A stretch of DNA of 36,566 bases from Paenibacillus thalictri. Its GTDB lineage: Bacteria > Bacillota > Bacilli > Paenibacillales > NBRC-103111. The position numbers and the translations under genes are program-made. This document shows positions 29,494 to 36,566 of the stretch, piece by piece (within the stretch, counting starts at the first letter, position 1; each line of letters starts with the position of its first letter). Under the pieces are notes generated by a model. That model was not told where the DNA came from and searched no databases. It saw only the letters and a program-made list of their open reading frames with translations. Location of the stretch: the NCBI RefSeq assembly GCF_004307995.1, contig NZ_SIRE01000048.1, positions 1 to 36,566 of the forward strand, written 5' to 3'.

Positions 29494-31266
29494 ATGACAC
29501 TAAGATGGTTAAAATCGCTGCAAAACAAGCTGCTTTTCGTACTGGTGATTCTCATTCTTCCTTCCAGCGTCATGCTGCTTTACTACAACTTTAACGCAGT
29601 TGGCGTCATTCGCAATCAGGTTGCCCATTCCAACGGAAATTTGCTGAACATGTACATGGGCACGGTGGATAAAGAACTGGAGGATGTCGATAAGTACTTG
29701 TTTAATTTAATTGCCAAAGAACCGGATTTGCTGGCGCTGGACGTACCCGAGCAAAATAACCCCGAGCTGTACAATCTGGCCCGCATCAGGTTGAACAACA
29801 GGTTATGGAACGATGTCGTGTATTACGACAACATCGATATGTTTTTCATTTATTCCGCGGTAAACGGCGACCTGGTGTCCGCCCGGTCGCAGCAGCTGAC
29901 TTACCCCGAGGTGGAGAGGCTGAAAAGCGAGATTCAAAGCTTGTTTCCCCAAAACGGAAGCCCGGCGCAAGAACGTAAGTTGTGGTTTCTGTATCCCGAT
30001 TCTTCCGCCGCTTCTCTGTACCGGCTAATCCGTTACGGCAACGTATATATTGGGGCCTCGATGAACATACAACAGCTGATGCTGCCGTTTGCGTCGGCCG
30101 ATCTTGGGCCGGAGGGTAAATTCGTGTTGGCGGACGCGGATTACCGGCCCGTTGTGAGCGATCCGGCCATTCAACAGGCGGGCATTTTATTCCATCCGAC
30201 CGAAGACGCGTACAGCATTATAGGAGAGTCCAATCCGTATATGGTGGTCGGCAAAAGCTCGCAAAAAGGGGCGTTCAGCGTTCACGCGCTTATCCGCGAC
30301 GACCAAATCATGGAGAACATTCCGTACTTGCGCAGGATCGTCATGCTCATTGCGTTAGGAACGCTGGTTGTGCTGCCGATCGTCTACTTCTTCTTGCGGC
30401 AAACGGTGCTTGTCCCGATGAAACGGGTCGTATCGGCGATGCGTAAGATCAAGTCCGGCGATTGGGAGGTGCGAATGGATCCGCAGGCGTCCTCCACCGA
30501 ATTTTCCCTCATTAACGAAACGTTTAATACGATGGCCGCGCAAATCAAAAAGCTGAAAATCGACGTATACGAAGAGCAGCTGCAGAATCAGAAATCCGAG
30601 CTGAAGCACCTTCAACTGCAAATCAATCCCCATTTTTTTCTAAACGCATTAAACATTATTTATCATCTGGCTCAGGTGAAAAATTTCGCTTTGATTCAAG
30701 AGATGTCCCTCAGTCTTGTGCATTATTTCCGCTACATGTTCCGCAGTAACATGTCTTTTGTACCCATTAGGGACGAGCTTGAGCATACGCGCAACTATTT
30801 GAAAATTCAGGAGTTAAGGTTTCCGGGCAAGCTGACCTCCGCCATTTTCGCGGAGGAGGTTCTAGCTTCCTGCTTGGTGCCGCCGCTGGTGTGCCAGACT
30901 TTTGTCGAGAACGCTATTAAACATGCGGTGTCCATGGATTCGTCGCTTCACATTACGGTGGAGGTATACGCCGATAGTGACGATCCCGCCATCATGTGGA
31001 TTGTGATCGGCGATTCGGGGAAAGGCTTTCACCCGGACGTACTGAGCAAGCTGCAAAGCGGCGCCGATCTGGGAGGAGATCAGGGAACGCATATCGGAAT
31101 ATGGAATATTAAACGCAGATTGCGTTTGCTGTACCCTGAAGAAAGCACCGCGATGTATTTTTCCAATGCCGACGTTCAAGGGGCGCGTATCCAAATAAGA
31201 CTGCCGGTTGTATATCCCGAAACGATGGAGGCGGAACACAATGTATCAAGTATTGCTCGTGGATGA
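29494..31266 (+). CDS. YesM-type sensor histidine kinase (second)
   Basis: This 590-aa membrane sensor kinase has helix 1 (about 12-32, LLFVLVILILPSSVMLLYY), an extracellular sensor of about 250 residues, and helix 2 (about 285-307). HAMP (VPMKRVVSAMRKIKSGDWEV) leads to the His_kinase motif INPHFFLNALNIIYHLA with phosphoacceptor His380. The HATPase domain has FVENAIKHAV and GDSGKGFH, then GIGIWNIKRRL-like text near the end (HIGIWNIKRRLRLLYP). It overlaps the regulator gene by 26 bp. A cre site lies upstream. Its position before GH3 and ABC permease genes indicates sensing of a glycoside or oligosaccharide. Confidence 0.93.
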   Translation: MTLRWLKSLQNKLLFVLVILILPSSVMLLYYNFNAVGVIRNQVAHSNGNLLNMYMGTVDKELEDVDKYLFNLIAKEPDLLALDVPEQNNPELYNLARIRLNNRLWNDVVYYDNIDMFFIYSAVNGDLVSARSQQLTYPEVERLKSEIQSLFPQNGSPAQERKLWFLYPDSSAASLYRLIRYGNVYIGASMNIQQLMLPFASADLGPEGKFVLADADYRPVVSDPAIQQAGILFHPTEDAYSIIGESNPYMVVGKSSQKGAFSVHALIRDDQIMENIPYLRRIVMLIALGTLVVLPIVYFFLRQTVLVPMKRVVSAMRKIKSGDWEVRMDPQASSTEFSLINETFNTMAAQIKKLKIDVYEEQLQNQKSELKHLQLQINPHFFLNALNIIYHLAQVKNFALIQEMSLSLVHYFRYMFRSNMSFVPIRDELEHTRNYLKIQELRFPGKLTSAIFAEEVLASCLVPPLVCQTFVENAIKHAVSMDSSLHITVEVYADSDDPAIMWIVIGDSGKGFHPDVLSKLQSGADLGGDQGTHIGIWNIKRRLRLLYPEESTAMYFSNADVQGARIQIRLPVVYPETMEAEHNVSSIARG

Positions 31267-32887
31267 TGAACATTATGCCCTGGAAGGGCTTAAATCGGGC
31301 GTGGACTGGGACAAATTTGCAATCGATCAAATCCATCTCGCCTACAATATACGCCAGGCTAAAGAAATTATCGAGCGGCATCCCGTCGATTTTCTGATTT
31401 GCGATATCGAAATGCCAGAGGGCAGCGGGATCGAGCTGCTTGTTTGGGTAAGGGAGCATTACCCTGAGAAGGAATGGATTTATTTGACCTGTCATGTCGA
31501 TTTCGGTTATGCGCAGCAAGCGGTGCAGCTCGGTAGCTTAGATTATTTGCTGAAGCCGGTTCGGTACGGAGAGCTGGAAAACGTGATACGTAAAGCGCTG
31601 GATAAGGTGGATAAACGGCGACAGGAGCATGCATTCAAACAAAATTACGACCATTATTACGGACTGTGGAAAATGCATCAGCCTCTGATTGTCGAACGGT
31701 TTTGGCTCGATTTGCTTGGCCGTACGTTGTCCGCAAGTCCCGCGGATATCCAAAGCGAGCTGCTTCAGCGCAGCATTTCCTATCATGAGCAGGAACGGTT
31801 CGTCCCGGTGCTGATCGTTGTGCAGAGATGGCATCGCAAGCTGTCGCCAAGAGACGAGAAGATCATGGAATATGCCATGAGAAACGCTGCGGCGCACAGC
31901 CTGATTCCCGGGAACGATATGGGCCAAGTCGTGCCGCTGCAAGGAGGGGGGATGCTACTGGCATTGCTCCCTTTGGAACATAATGAACAAACCGGCGGCG
32001 CGGGTTGGCGGGGAACATGCCGTGCTTTTATCCGCTTCTGCAACCAGCATATGTACTGCGATATATCGTGTTATGTCGGTATGCCCGCCCGCTTTCACGA
32101 GATGATCGGCATGGTGGAGAAGCTGCACGTATTGCACCAAAGCAACGTATCGGCGGTCAACGCCGAGCTTCTTGTAGAAGACGGTCCCGGCAAGCAGATG
32201 GCGGCTCGGGAGGCTAAGGACAGCGAGCTGCCGGCAATGAACGAGTGGACCGAGCTGCTGAAGCTGGGCGAGCGGGAGAAGCTGCTAACCCGAATACGGG
32301 CATTTTTGCAGCGGGTGCAGACCGAAGAACGGGGCAATGCGAAGCTGCTCCATTACTTTTACCACGATTTTATCCAGATGTTGTACCATGTGCTGCAGCT
32401 TAAGGGCTTGAAAGCCCGCGAAATTTTCTCCGAGCATATTGCGCCGGAGCGGGCGGCATCGCTCACCCGCTCTGTTTTCGAGCTGAACGAGTGGGCTGAA
32501 CATATGATTGAAATTGCGCTCGCCAGCATGGATGAACGGGAGGAAAGCCAGACCGTGCTGGACAAGGTGATGCGTTACGTCGCGGAAAACATCGATCAGC
32601 CGCTCACCCGCAAGGATATCGCCAACCATGTGTACTTAAATCAGGACTATCTCGCCAAGCTGTTTAAAAAGCAAACCGGCCACAACTTATCGGATTATGT
32701 CGTAGGGGAGCGGATGAAGCGGGCCAGGTCGATGCTGGAGAACAGCGGCATGTCGATCGGCGATGTGGCTGTGGCGGTCGGCTACTCCAGCTTTTCGTAT
32801 TTTTCAAAAACGTTCAAAGGCAAGTTTGGCATGACCCCGCAGGAATTTCGCGCCGACGGCGGTAAAATCTCCGATTATTTACAATGA
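31241..32887 (+). CDS. YesN-type response regulator (second)
   Basis: This 548-aa regulator has a receiver domain with VDDE near the start, phosphoacceptor Asp55 in ICDIEMP and Lys105 in YLLKP. A long middle region (about 130-440) is typical of large YesN proteins. The C-terminal AraC domain (about 445-540) shows LTRKDIANHVYLNQDYLAKLFKK, then MSIGDVAVAVGYSSFSYFSKTFK and FGMTPQEFR. ATG 31241 is used; GGAGGCGG lies 9 bp upstream inside the kinase gene. The last codons of this gene form part of the conserved box upstream of the GH3 promoter. It is expected to activate the GH3 gene and the permease operon when phosphorylated. Confidence 0.93.
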   Translation: MYQVLLVDDEHYALEGLKSGVDWDKFAIDQIHLAYNIRQAKEIIERHPVDFLICDIEMPEGSGIELLVWVREHYPEKEWIYLTCHVDFGYAQQAVQLGSLDYLLKPVRYGELENVIRKALDKVDKRRQEHAFKQNYDHYYGLWKMHQPLIVERFWLDLLGRTLSASPADIQSELLQRSISYHEQERFVPVLIVVQRWHRKLSPRDEKIMEYAMRNAAAHSLIPGNDMGQVVPLQGGGMLLALLPLEHNEQTGGAGWRGTCRAFIRFCNQHMYCDISCYVGMPARFHEMIGMVEKLHVLHQSNVSAVNAELLVEDGPGKQMAAREAKDSELPAMNEWTELLKLGEREKLLTRIRAFLQRVQTEERGNAKLLHYFYHDFIQMLYHVLQLKGLKAREIFSEHIAPERAASLTRSVFELNEWAEHMIEIALASMDEREESQTVLDKVMRYVAENIDQPLTRKDIANHVYLNQDYLAKLFKKQTGHNLSDYVVGERMKRARSMLENSGMSIGDVAVAVGYSSFSYFSKTFKGKFGMTPQEFRADGGKISDYLQ

Positions 32888-32933
32888 CCGGTCTGATTTG
32901 CGTTAGAGCGTAACAGGGGGGCAGGTATACAAT
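32877..32933 (+). promoter_or_regulatory. Activator-type promoter of the GH3 gene
   Basis: A box ATTTACAATGAC, two variable bases, GTCTG, one variable base, TTTGCGTTAGA (32877-32907) is followed by TACAAT (32928-32933) with no proper -35. The same box, with the same 31-bp distance from TTTGCG to the -10, precedes the permease gene at 35361-35417. This fits a binding site for an AraC-type activator next to RNA polymerase, probably the YesN-type regulator. Confidence 0.75.
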
Positions 32934-32963
32934 GAGAGTAGAGTGAAACGAGGAGGCGGGAAC

Positions 32964-35234
32964 ATGGAGCAAAACAAACGGCAGGATCAGGAGCTTGCGG
33001 ATATTCGTTACGTCCCTAACGAAGGAGGCCCGACATTGGGTTATTCGGCTTCATCAGGGGTCGGGATTATATACCGGGACGGTCTGGCTTTTAAAGATTT
33101 AAGCCGTAGTGGCGAACTCGAACCCTATGAGGATTGGCGGTTGTCTCCCGAAGAGAGGGCGCAGGATTTAGCGTCCAAAATGTCGGTCGAGCAGATCGCC
33201 GGCCTGATGTTGTACAGCAGCCATCAAGCGGTGCCCGGCGTGCTTGGCTGGAATCCGGCGGCTTACAGGGGAAAGTCGTTTGCGGAAAGCGGGGCGGATC
33301 CCTACGATCTGTCCGATCAGCAGCGGGAATTTATATCCCGCGACCATATCCGGCATGTGCTTGTCACGAAGGTGGACAGCCCGGAGGTTGCGGCGAAGTG
33401 GAGCAACCTGCTGCAGTCGTATGCGGAGAGCCTGCCGCTGGGCATCCCGGTCAACAACAGTTCGGACCCGCGGCACGGCTTGGACGCTTCCGCCGAGTTC
33501 AAGGTCGGCGGGGGCAAGCAGGTGTCGGTCTGGCCGGAATCTCTTGGTCTTGCCGCCACTTTTGATCCGGACATCGCGCAAAAGTTCGGCGAGGTGGCGT
33601 CGCAGGAATATCGCGCGTTAGGTCTGACCACCGCCTTGTCGCCGCAGGTGGATATCGCTACCGATCCGCGTTGGTTCCGCTTTGGCATGACGTTTGGCGA
33701 AGACCCGCGGCTGGCGGCGGATATGGCCCGCGCTTATATCGACGGCTTCCAGACCTCGTCCGGGGGAGCGGTGATTGCGGACGGCTGGGGTTACGACAGC
33801 GTTAATGCGATGGTGAAGCATTGGCCCGGCGGCGGCTCCGGCGAAGCGGGGCGGGATGCGCATTTCGGGTACGGCAAATACGCCGTATATCCGGGTAACA
33901 ATTTCGATGAGCACCTGATTCCTTTTACAGAGGGCGCTTTCCGCTTATCCGGCGGAACGGGAAAGGCCTCTGCGGTCATGCCGTATTATACGATCTCTTA
34001 TGAGCAAGACAAGAAAAACGGCGAAAATGTAGGCAACTCCTACAGTTCTTATATCGTTAATGATTTGCTTCGTGAAGGAACCGGCTACGACGGTGTCGTC
34101 TGTACGGACTGGGGAATTACAAGCGACGAACCGCGGGATATTTCCAAACTGTTCCCGGGCGGCCGCTGTTGGGGTGTGGAAGAAGGTTATACGGTGGCGC
34201 AGCGCCATTACAAGCTGCTGATGGCCGGAGTCGACCAGTTCGGAGGAAACGATCAAGCCGGGCCTGTCGTCGAAGCTTACCGGATTGGCGTCGAGGAGCA
34301 CGGGGAAACGTGGATGCGCAACCGATTTGAGCAGTCCGCGGTGCGTCTGCTGAAAAATATGTTCCGGCTTGGCTTGTTCGAAAATCCGTACTTGCGGGTG
34401 GAGGAAACTTGCGCCAAGGCCGGCTGCGACGAATTTGTCCAAGCCGGCTTGGAAGCCCAGATGAAATCGCTTGTGCTGCTGAAAAACGAAGGCGGAACGT
34501 TGCCGCTGCAGCGGGGCAAAAAGGTGTACATCCCCAAAAGGGCGCTCCCGCCCGGCACAAGCTGGCTGGGGATGCCTACGCCTGCAGTGAACGGCTACCC
34601 GGTTAATCTGGACGTCGTGAAGTCATATTTTGAAGTAACGGAGCGGCCGGAGGAGGCCGATTACGGCTTGGTATTTATCGAAAGCCCCCATTCGACGATG
34701 GGCTACAGCAAAGCCGATGCGGAAGCGGGCGGGACGGGATATGTGCCGATCAGCCTGCAATACGGCCCGTATACGGCGGAGCATGCCCGCACGGCCAGTA
34801 TGGCCAAAGATCCCCGGGAATTGCGCGACCGGTCCTATCAGGGCAAAACCGTCACTGTCGCCAATGCCGGCGATCTTGAGATGGTGCTTGATACGCGGCG
34901 TCTGATGGAAGGCAAACCGGTTATCGTTGCTTTATTGCTGTCTAATCCGGCTGTTGTCGGCGAATTCGAATCATCGGCAAGCGCCATTGTGGCGCATTTC
35001 GGAGCCGAAGTACGGGCCGTTATGGAGCTGCTGACCGGAGCCGCCGAGCCCAGCGGGCTGCTGCCGTTCCAAATGCCGGCGCATATGAAGACGGTGGAGG
35101 AACAATGCGAAGATGTGCCGCATGACATGGAAGTTTACGTCGATTCCGCCGGCCATGCCTATGATTTTGCCTTCGGGTTGAACTGGAGCGGTGTCATCCG
35201 GGATGCCCGCACGGCCAAATACGCCAAAGGGTAA
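32964..35234 (+). CDS. Glycoside hydrolase family 3 enzyme
   Basis: This about 756-aa intracellular GH3 glycosidase has no signal peptide. The N-terminal barrel includes MSVEQIAGLMLYSSHQ, IPVNNSSDPRHG (substrate-binding region), TFGEDPRLAADMARAYIDGFQ and VKHWPGGGSGEAGRDAHFGYG. The nucleophile is Asp382 in DGVVCTDWG. The second domain begins near SLVLLKNEGGTLPL. Its acid/base residue cannot be fixed by eye. The usual cytoplasmic GH3 beta-glucosidase or beta-xylosidase roles fit, and the substrate is unknown. ATG 32964 is chosen for GAGGAGG upstream; 32943 is an alternative without one. It lies between the two-component pair and an ABC permease gene, so it probably cleaves the imported oligosaccharide. 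A terminator follows. Confidence 0.92.
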   Translation: MEQNKRQDQELADIRYVPNEGGPTLGYSASSGVGIIYRDGLAFKDLSRSGELEPYEDWRLSPEERAQDLASKMSVEQIAGLMLYSSHQAVPGVLGWNPAAYRGKSFAESGADPYDLSDQQREFISRDHIRHVLVTKVDSPEVAAKWSNLLQSYAESLPLGIPVNNSSDPRHGLDASAEFKVGGGKQVSVWPESLGLAATFDPDIAQKFGEVASQEYRALGLTTALSPQVDIATDPRWFRFGMTFGEDPRLAADMARAYIDGFQTSSGGAVIADGWGYDSVNAMVKHWPGGGSGEAGRDAHFGYGKYAVYPGNNFDEHLIPFTEGAFRLSGGTGKASAVMPYYTISYEQDKKNGENVGNSYSSYIVNDLLREGTGYDGVVCTDWGITSDEPRDISKLFPGGRCWGVEEGYTVAQRHYKLLMAGVDQFGGNDQAGPVVEAYRIGVEEHGETWMRNRFEQSAVRLLKNMFRLGLFENPYLRVEETCAKAGCDEFVQAGLEAQMKSLVLLKNEGGTLPLQRGKKVYIPKRALPPGTSWLGMPTPAVNGYPVNLDVVKSYFEVTERPEEADYGLVFIESPHSTMGYSKADAEAGGTGYVPISLQYGPYTAEHARTASMAKDPRELRDRSYQGKTVTVANAGDLEMVLDTRRLMEGKPVIVALLLSNPAVVGEFESSASAIVAHFGAEVRAVMELLTGAAEPSGLLPFQMPAHMKTVEEQCEDVPHDMEVYVDSAGHAYDFAFGLNWSGVIRDARTAKYAKG

Positions 35235-35254
35235 CCGGCCCCCCATTTAGCGCG

Positions 35255-35299
35255 AAAAAGCCTTCAAAACCACAATTCAGTGGGTTTGAAGGCTTTTTT
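35255..35299 (+). terminator. Rho-independent terminator
   Basis: AAAAAGCCTTCAAA (35255-35268) pairs with TTTGAAGGCTTTTTT (35285-35299) around a small inner CC/GG pair. It ends the GH3 gene and works in both directions on sequence grounds. Confidence 0.93.
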
Positions 35300-35360
35300 G
35301 CTGCAGCGGCTAGGACAAGCGCACTAGGAAATCGCCGTTACGTTTGACGCTGCTCCGAAT

Positions 35361-35417
35361 TTTTACAATGACAAGTCTGCTTTGCGTTAGAAGGAGGCGG
35401 CCAGAACGTTATAGAAT
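35361..35417 (+). promoter_or_regulatory. Activator-type promoter of the permease operon
   Basis: TTTTACAATGAC, two variable bases, GTCTG, one variable base, TTTGCGTTAGA (35361-35391), then TAGAAT (35412-35417). It repeats the box before the GH3 gene at identical spacing, although it lies after an independent terminator. Confidence 0.75.
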
Positions 35418-35452
35418 GAGGTCAATCCCAACAAAAGAGAGGAGCAGCGCGA

Positions 35453-36433
35453 TTGAACACCGCGGAAACGATCAAACGAGGGCAGACGCGCGGAGCCGTA
35501 TTCAAGAAAAATGCTGCCGGCGTGTCGTTTAAAGCTTACTGGAAATACAGCCCGCTTTATTTGATGATGCTGCCGGGTATCGCTTATTTTTTAATCAACA
35601 ATTATTTGCCTATGTTCGGACTTGTTATCGCATTTAAGGACATTAATTTTGCCAAGGGGATATGGGCAAGCGATTGGGTAGGGTTTAAAAACTTCGAATA
35701 TTTGTTCAAAACAAAGGACGCCTGGATCATTACAAGAAACACCATTTTGTATAACGGCCTGTTTATCGTGCTGAATCTGGCGGCTGCGTTAACTGCGGCG
35801 ATCATCCTGAATGAAGTGCGGCGCCAACTGCTGAAGCGGGTGTACCAGAGTTTGATTTTGCTCCCGCACCTGATCTCGTCGGTCATCATCGGATATCTCG
35901 TTTATGCGATGCTGAGCATGGAAACCGGGTTTGTCAACAAAACGCTGCTGCCTTGGCTTGGGATCGGAGAGATCGCCTGGTACAGCGAACCGCAGTATTG
36001 GCCGTTTATTCTTCCGCTTGTGAGCATGTGGAAGCAGGCGGGATATTTATGCGTGATCTATCTGGCTTCAATCATCGGCATCGACAAAGAATACTACGAA
36101 GCTGCGAAGATCGACGGCGCATCGAAGTGGCAGCAAATTCGCGGCATTACGATACCGCTGATTATGCCGGTCATCATGATTATGACGCTGCTGCAAATCG
36201 GCCGCATTTTTTATTCCGACTTTGGTTTGTTTTATCAGGTGCCGCTCAACTCCGGGGCTATACTGGATACGACCAACGTCATCGACACTTACGTATTCCG
36301 CGCATTAATTACGCTGGGGGATGTATCGATGTCTTCGGCCGCCGGGGTTTATCAGTCGCTGGTCGGGTTTGTGCTTGTGCTTACGGCGAACTATATTACC
36401 CGCAGAATCAACAAGGACAATGCCTTGTTCTAA
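35453..36433 (+). CDS. Sugar ABC transporter permease, LplB-type
   Basis: This 326-aa inner-membrane permease of the LplB-like carbohydrate uptake (CUT1) group begins with a cytoplasmic stretch and then a first helix (SPLYLMMLPGIAYFLINNYLPMFG). It continues FGLVIAFKDINFAKGIWASDWVGFKNFEYLF, typical of this group, and further helices. The EAA-type loop contacting the ATPase is EYYEAAKIDGASKWQQIRGITIPLI. It starts with TTG 35453, with AGAGGAG about 8 bp upstream. The partner permease and the solute-binding protein should follow beyond the window; the ATPase of such systems is often encoded elsewhere (MsmK-like). Its promoter carries the same activator box as the GH3 gene, so both are co-regulated. 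Confidence 0.94.
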   Translation: MNTAETIKRGQTRGAVFKKNAAGVSFKAYWKYSPLYLMMLPGIAYFLINNYLPMFGLVIAFKDINFAKGIWASDWVGFKNFEYLFKTKDAWIITRNTILYNGLFIVLNLAAALTAAIILNEVRRQLLKRVYQSLILLPHLISSVIIGYLVYAMLSMETGFVNKTLLPWLGIGEIAWYSEPQYWPFILPLVSMWKQAGYLCVIYLASIIGIDKEYYEAAKIDGASKWQQIRGITIPLIMPVIMIMTLLQIGRIFYSDFGLFYQVPLNSGAILDTTNVIDTYVFRALITLGDVSMSSAAGVYQSLVGFVLVLTANYITRRINKDNALF

Positions 36434-36506
36434 ATCAAGAAAAGTCCAGCGGTAATATGTCAAGTCCTGATCTGTGAAAATTGGAAATTGTTTTACCACG
36501 GTTGAG

Positions 36507-36566
36507 GTGGGAATCAGGAAAAATGGCAACACCAAGCTAAACCCAGTCGAAAACCGAAGTATCTTC
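36507..36566 (+). CDS. Start of next gene, cut by the window end (probable second permease)
   Basis: An open frame from GTG 36507 reads on to the window end, beginning with residues MGIRKNGNTKLNPVENRSIF. The ATG-like start at 36522 in another frame stops after five codons. LplC-type permease genes usually follow LplB-type ones, and short basic N-termini are common for them, but 20 residues are too few to identify it. The ribosome binding site is weak, so the true start may differ. Confidence 0.4.
   Translation, partial: MGIRKNGNTKLNPVENRSIF

Overview
The window looks like chromosomal DNA of a Paenibacillus-type member of the Firmicutes. The grounds are strong AGGAGG-type ribosome binding sites with some TTG/GTG starts, YesM/YesN-type two-component pairs next to sugar-uptake genes, a YaaH/SleL-like spore-peptidoglycan hydrolase, candidate Spo0A and CcpA boxes, and CsoR-controlled copper genes. 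No rRNA, tRNA, CRISPR array, phage gene or intact transposase was found.

Layout. 1-4.9 kb: a tandem dyad-containing repeat, a remnant of an MgtC/SapB-type gene, and an orphan sugar-binding lipoprotein transcribed divergently from a YesM-like kinase and YesN-like regulator. 5.0-6.5 kb: a YiaA/YiaB-like membrane protein and a MarR regulator with a charged tail. 6.6-10.6 kb: a LacI-family regulator, four near-identical operator copies in a 180-bp stretch, an adenine-deaminase-like amidohydrolase with altered motifs, and a YczE-type membrane protein. 10.6-14.7 kb: a chemoreceptor gene scrap, then csoR, copZ, copA and a His-rich lipoprotein, with CsoR-type operators before csoR and before copA. 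14.8-21.8 kb: a spore-lysis enzyme, an unknown protein, an alpha/beta hydrolase, a DUF1992 protein, a chemoreceptor, a 44-codon small gene, an HxlR regulator and an acetyltransferase-like protein. Two diverged copies of one short inverted-repeat element lie at about 17.6 and 21.9 kb, in opposite orientations. 22.0-24.8 kb: an MHYT-PAS-GGDEF-EAL protein and a 62-aa unknown. 25.1-29.4 kb: a DUF2294 protein, an FdhF/YdeP-type molybdopterin oxidoreductase and FdhD carrying a large low-complexity insertion. 29.4-36.6 kb: a second YesM/YesN pair behind a cre-like site, a GH3 glycosidase, and an LplB-type sugar ABC permease with what is probably the next gene starting at the window edge.

How the genes work together. 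The last block reads as a sensing, uptake and cleavage locus for a glycoside or oligosaccharide. The GH3 and permease genes share an almost identical promoter-upstream box at identical distance from the -10, probably the site of the YesN-type regulator. The LacI regulator most likely controls itself and the amidohydrolase. CsoR represses copper efflux. FdhD activates the molybdo-enzyme by sulfuration.

The most interesting items are the four-operator LacI array with its unusual amidohydrolase, the paired boxes upstream of GH3 and permease, the FdhD insertion, the unlisted-type 44-codon gene, and the two-copy inverted-repeat element. No wholly new defence-like or mobile system is evident.
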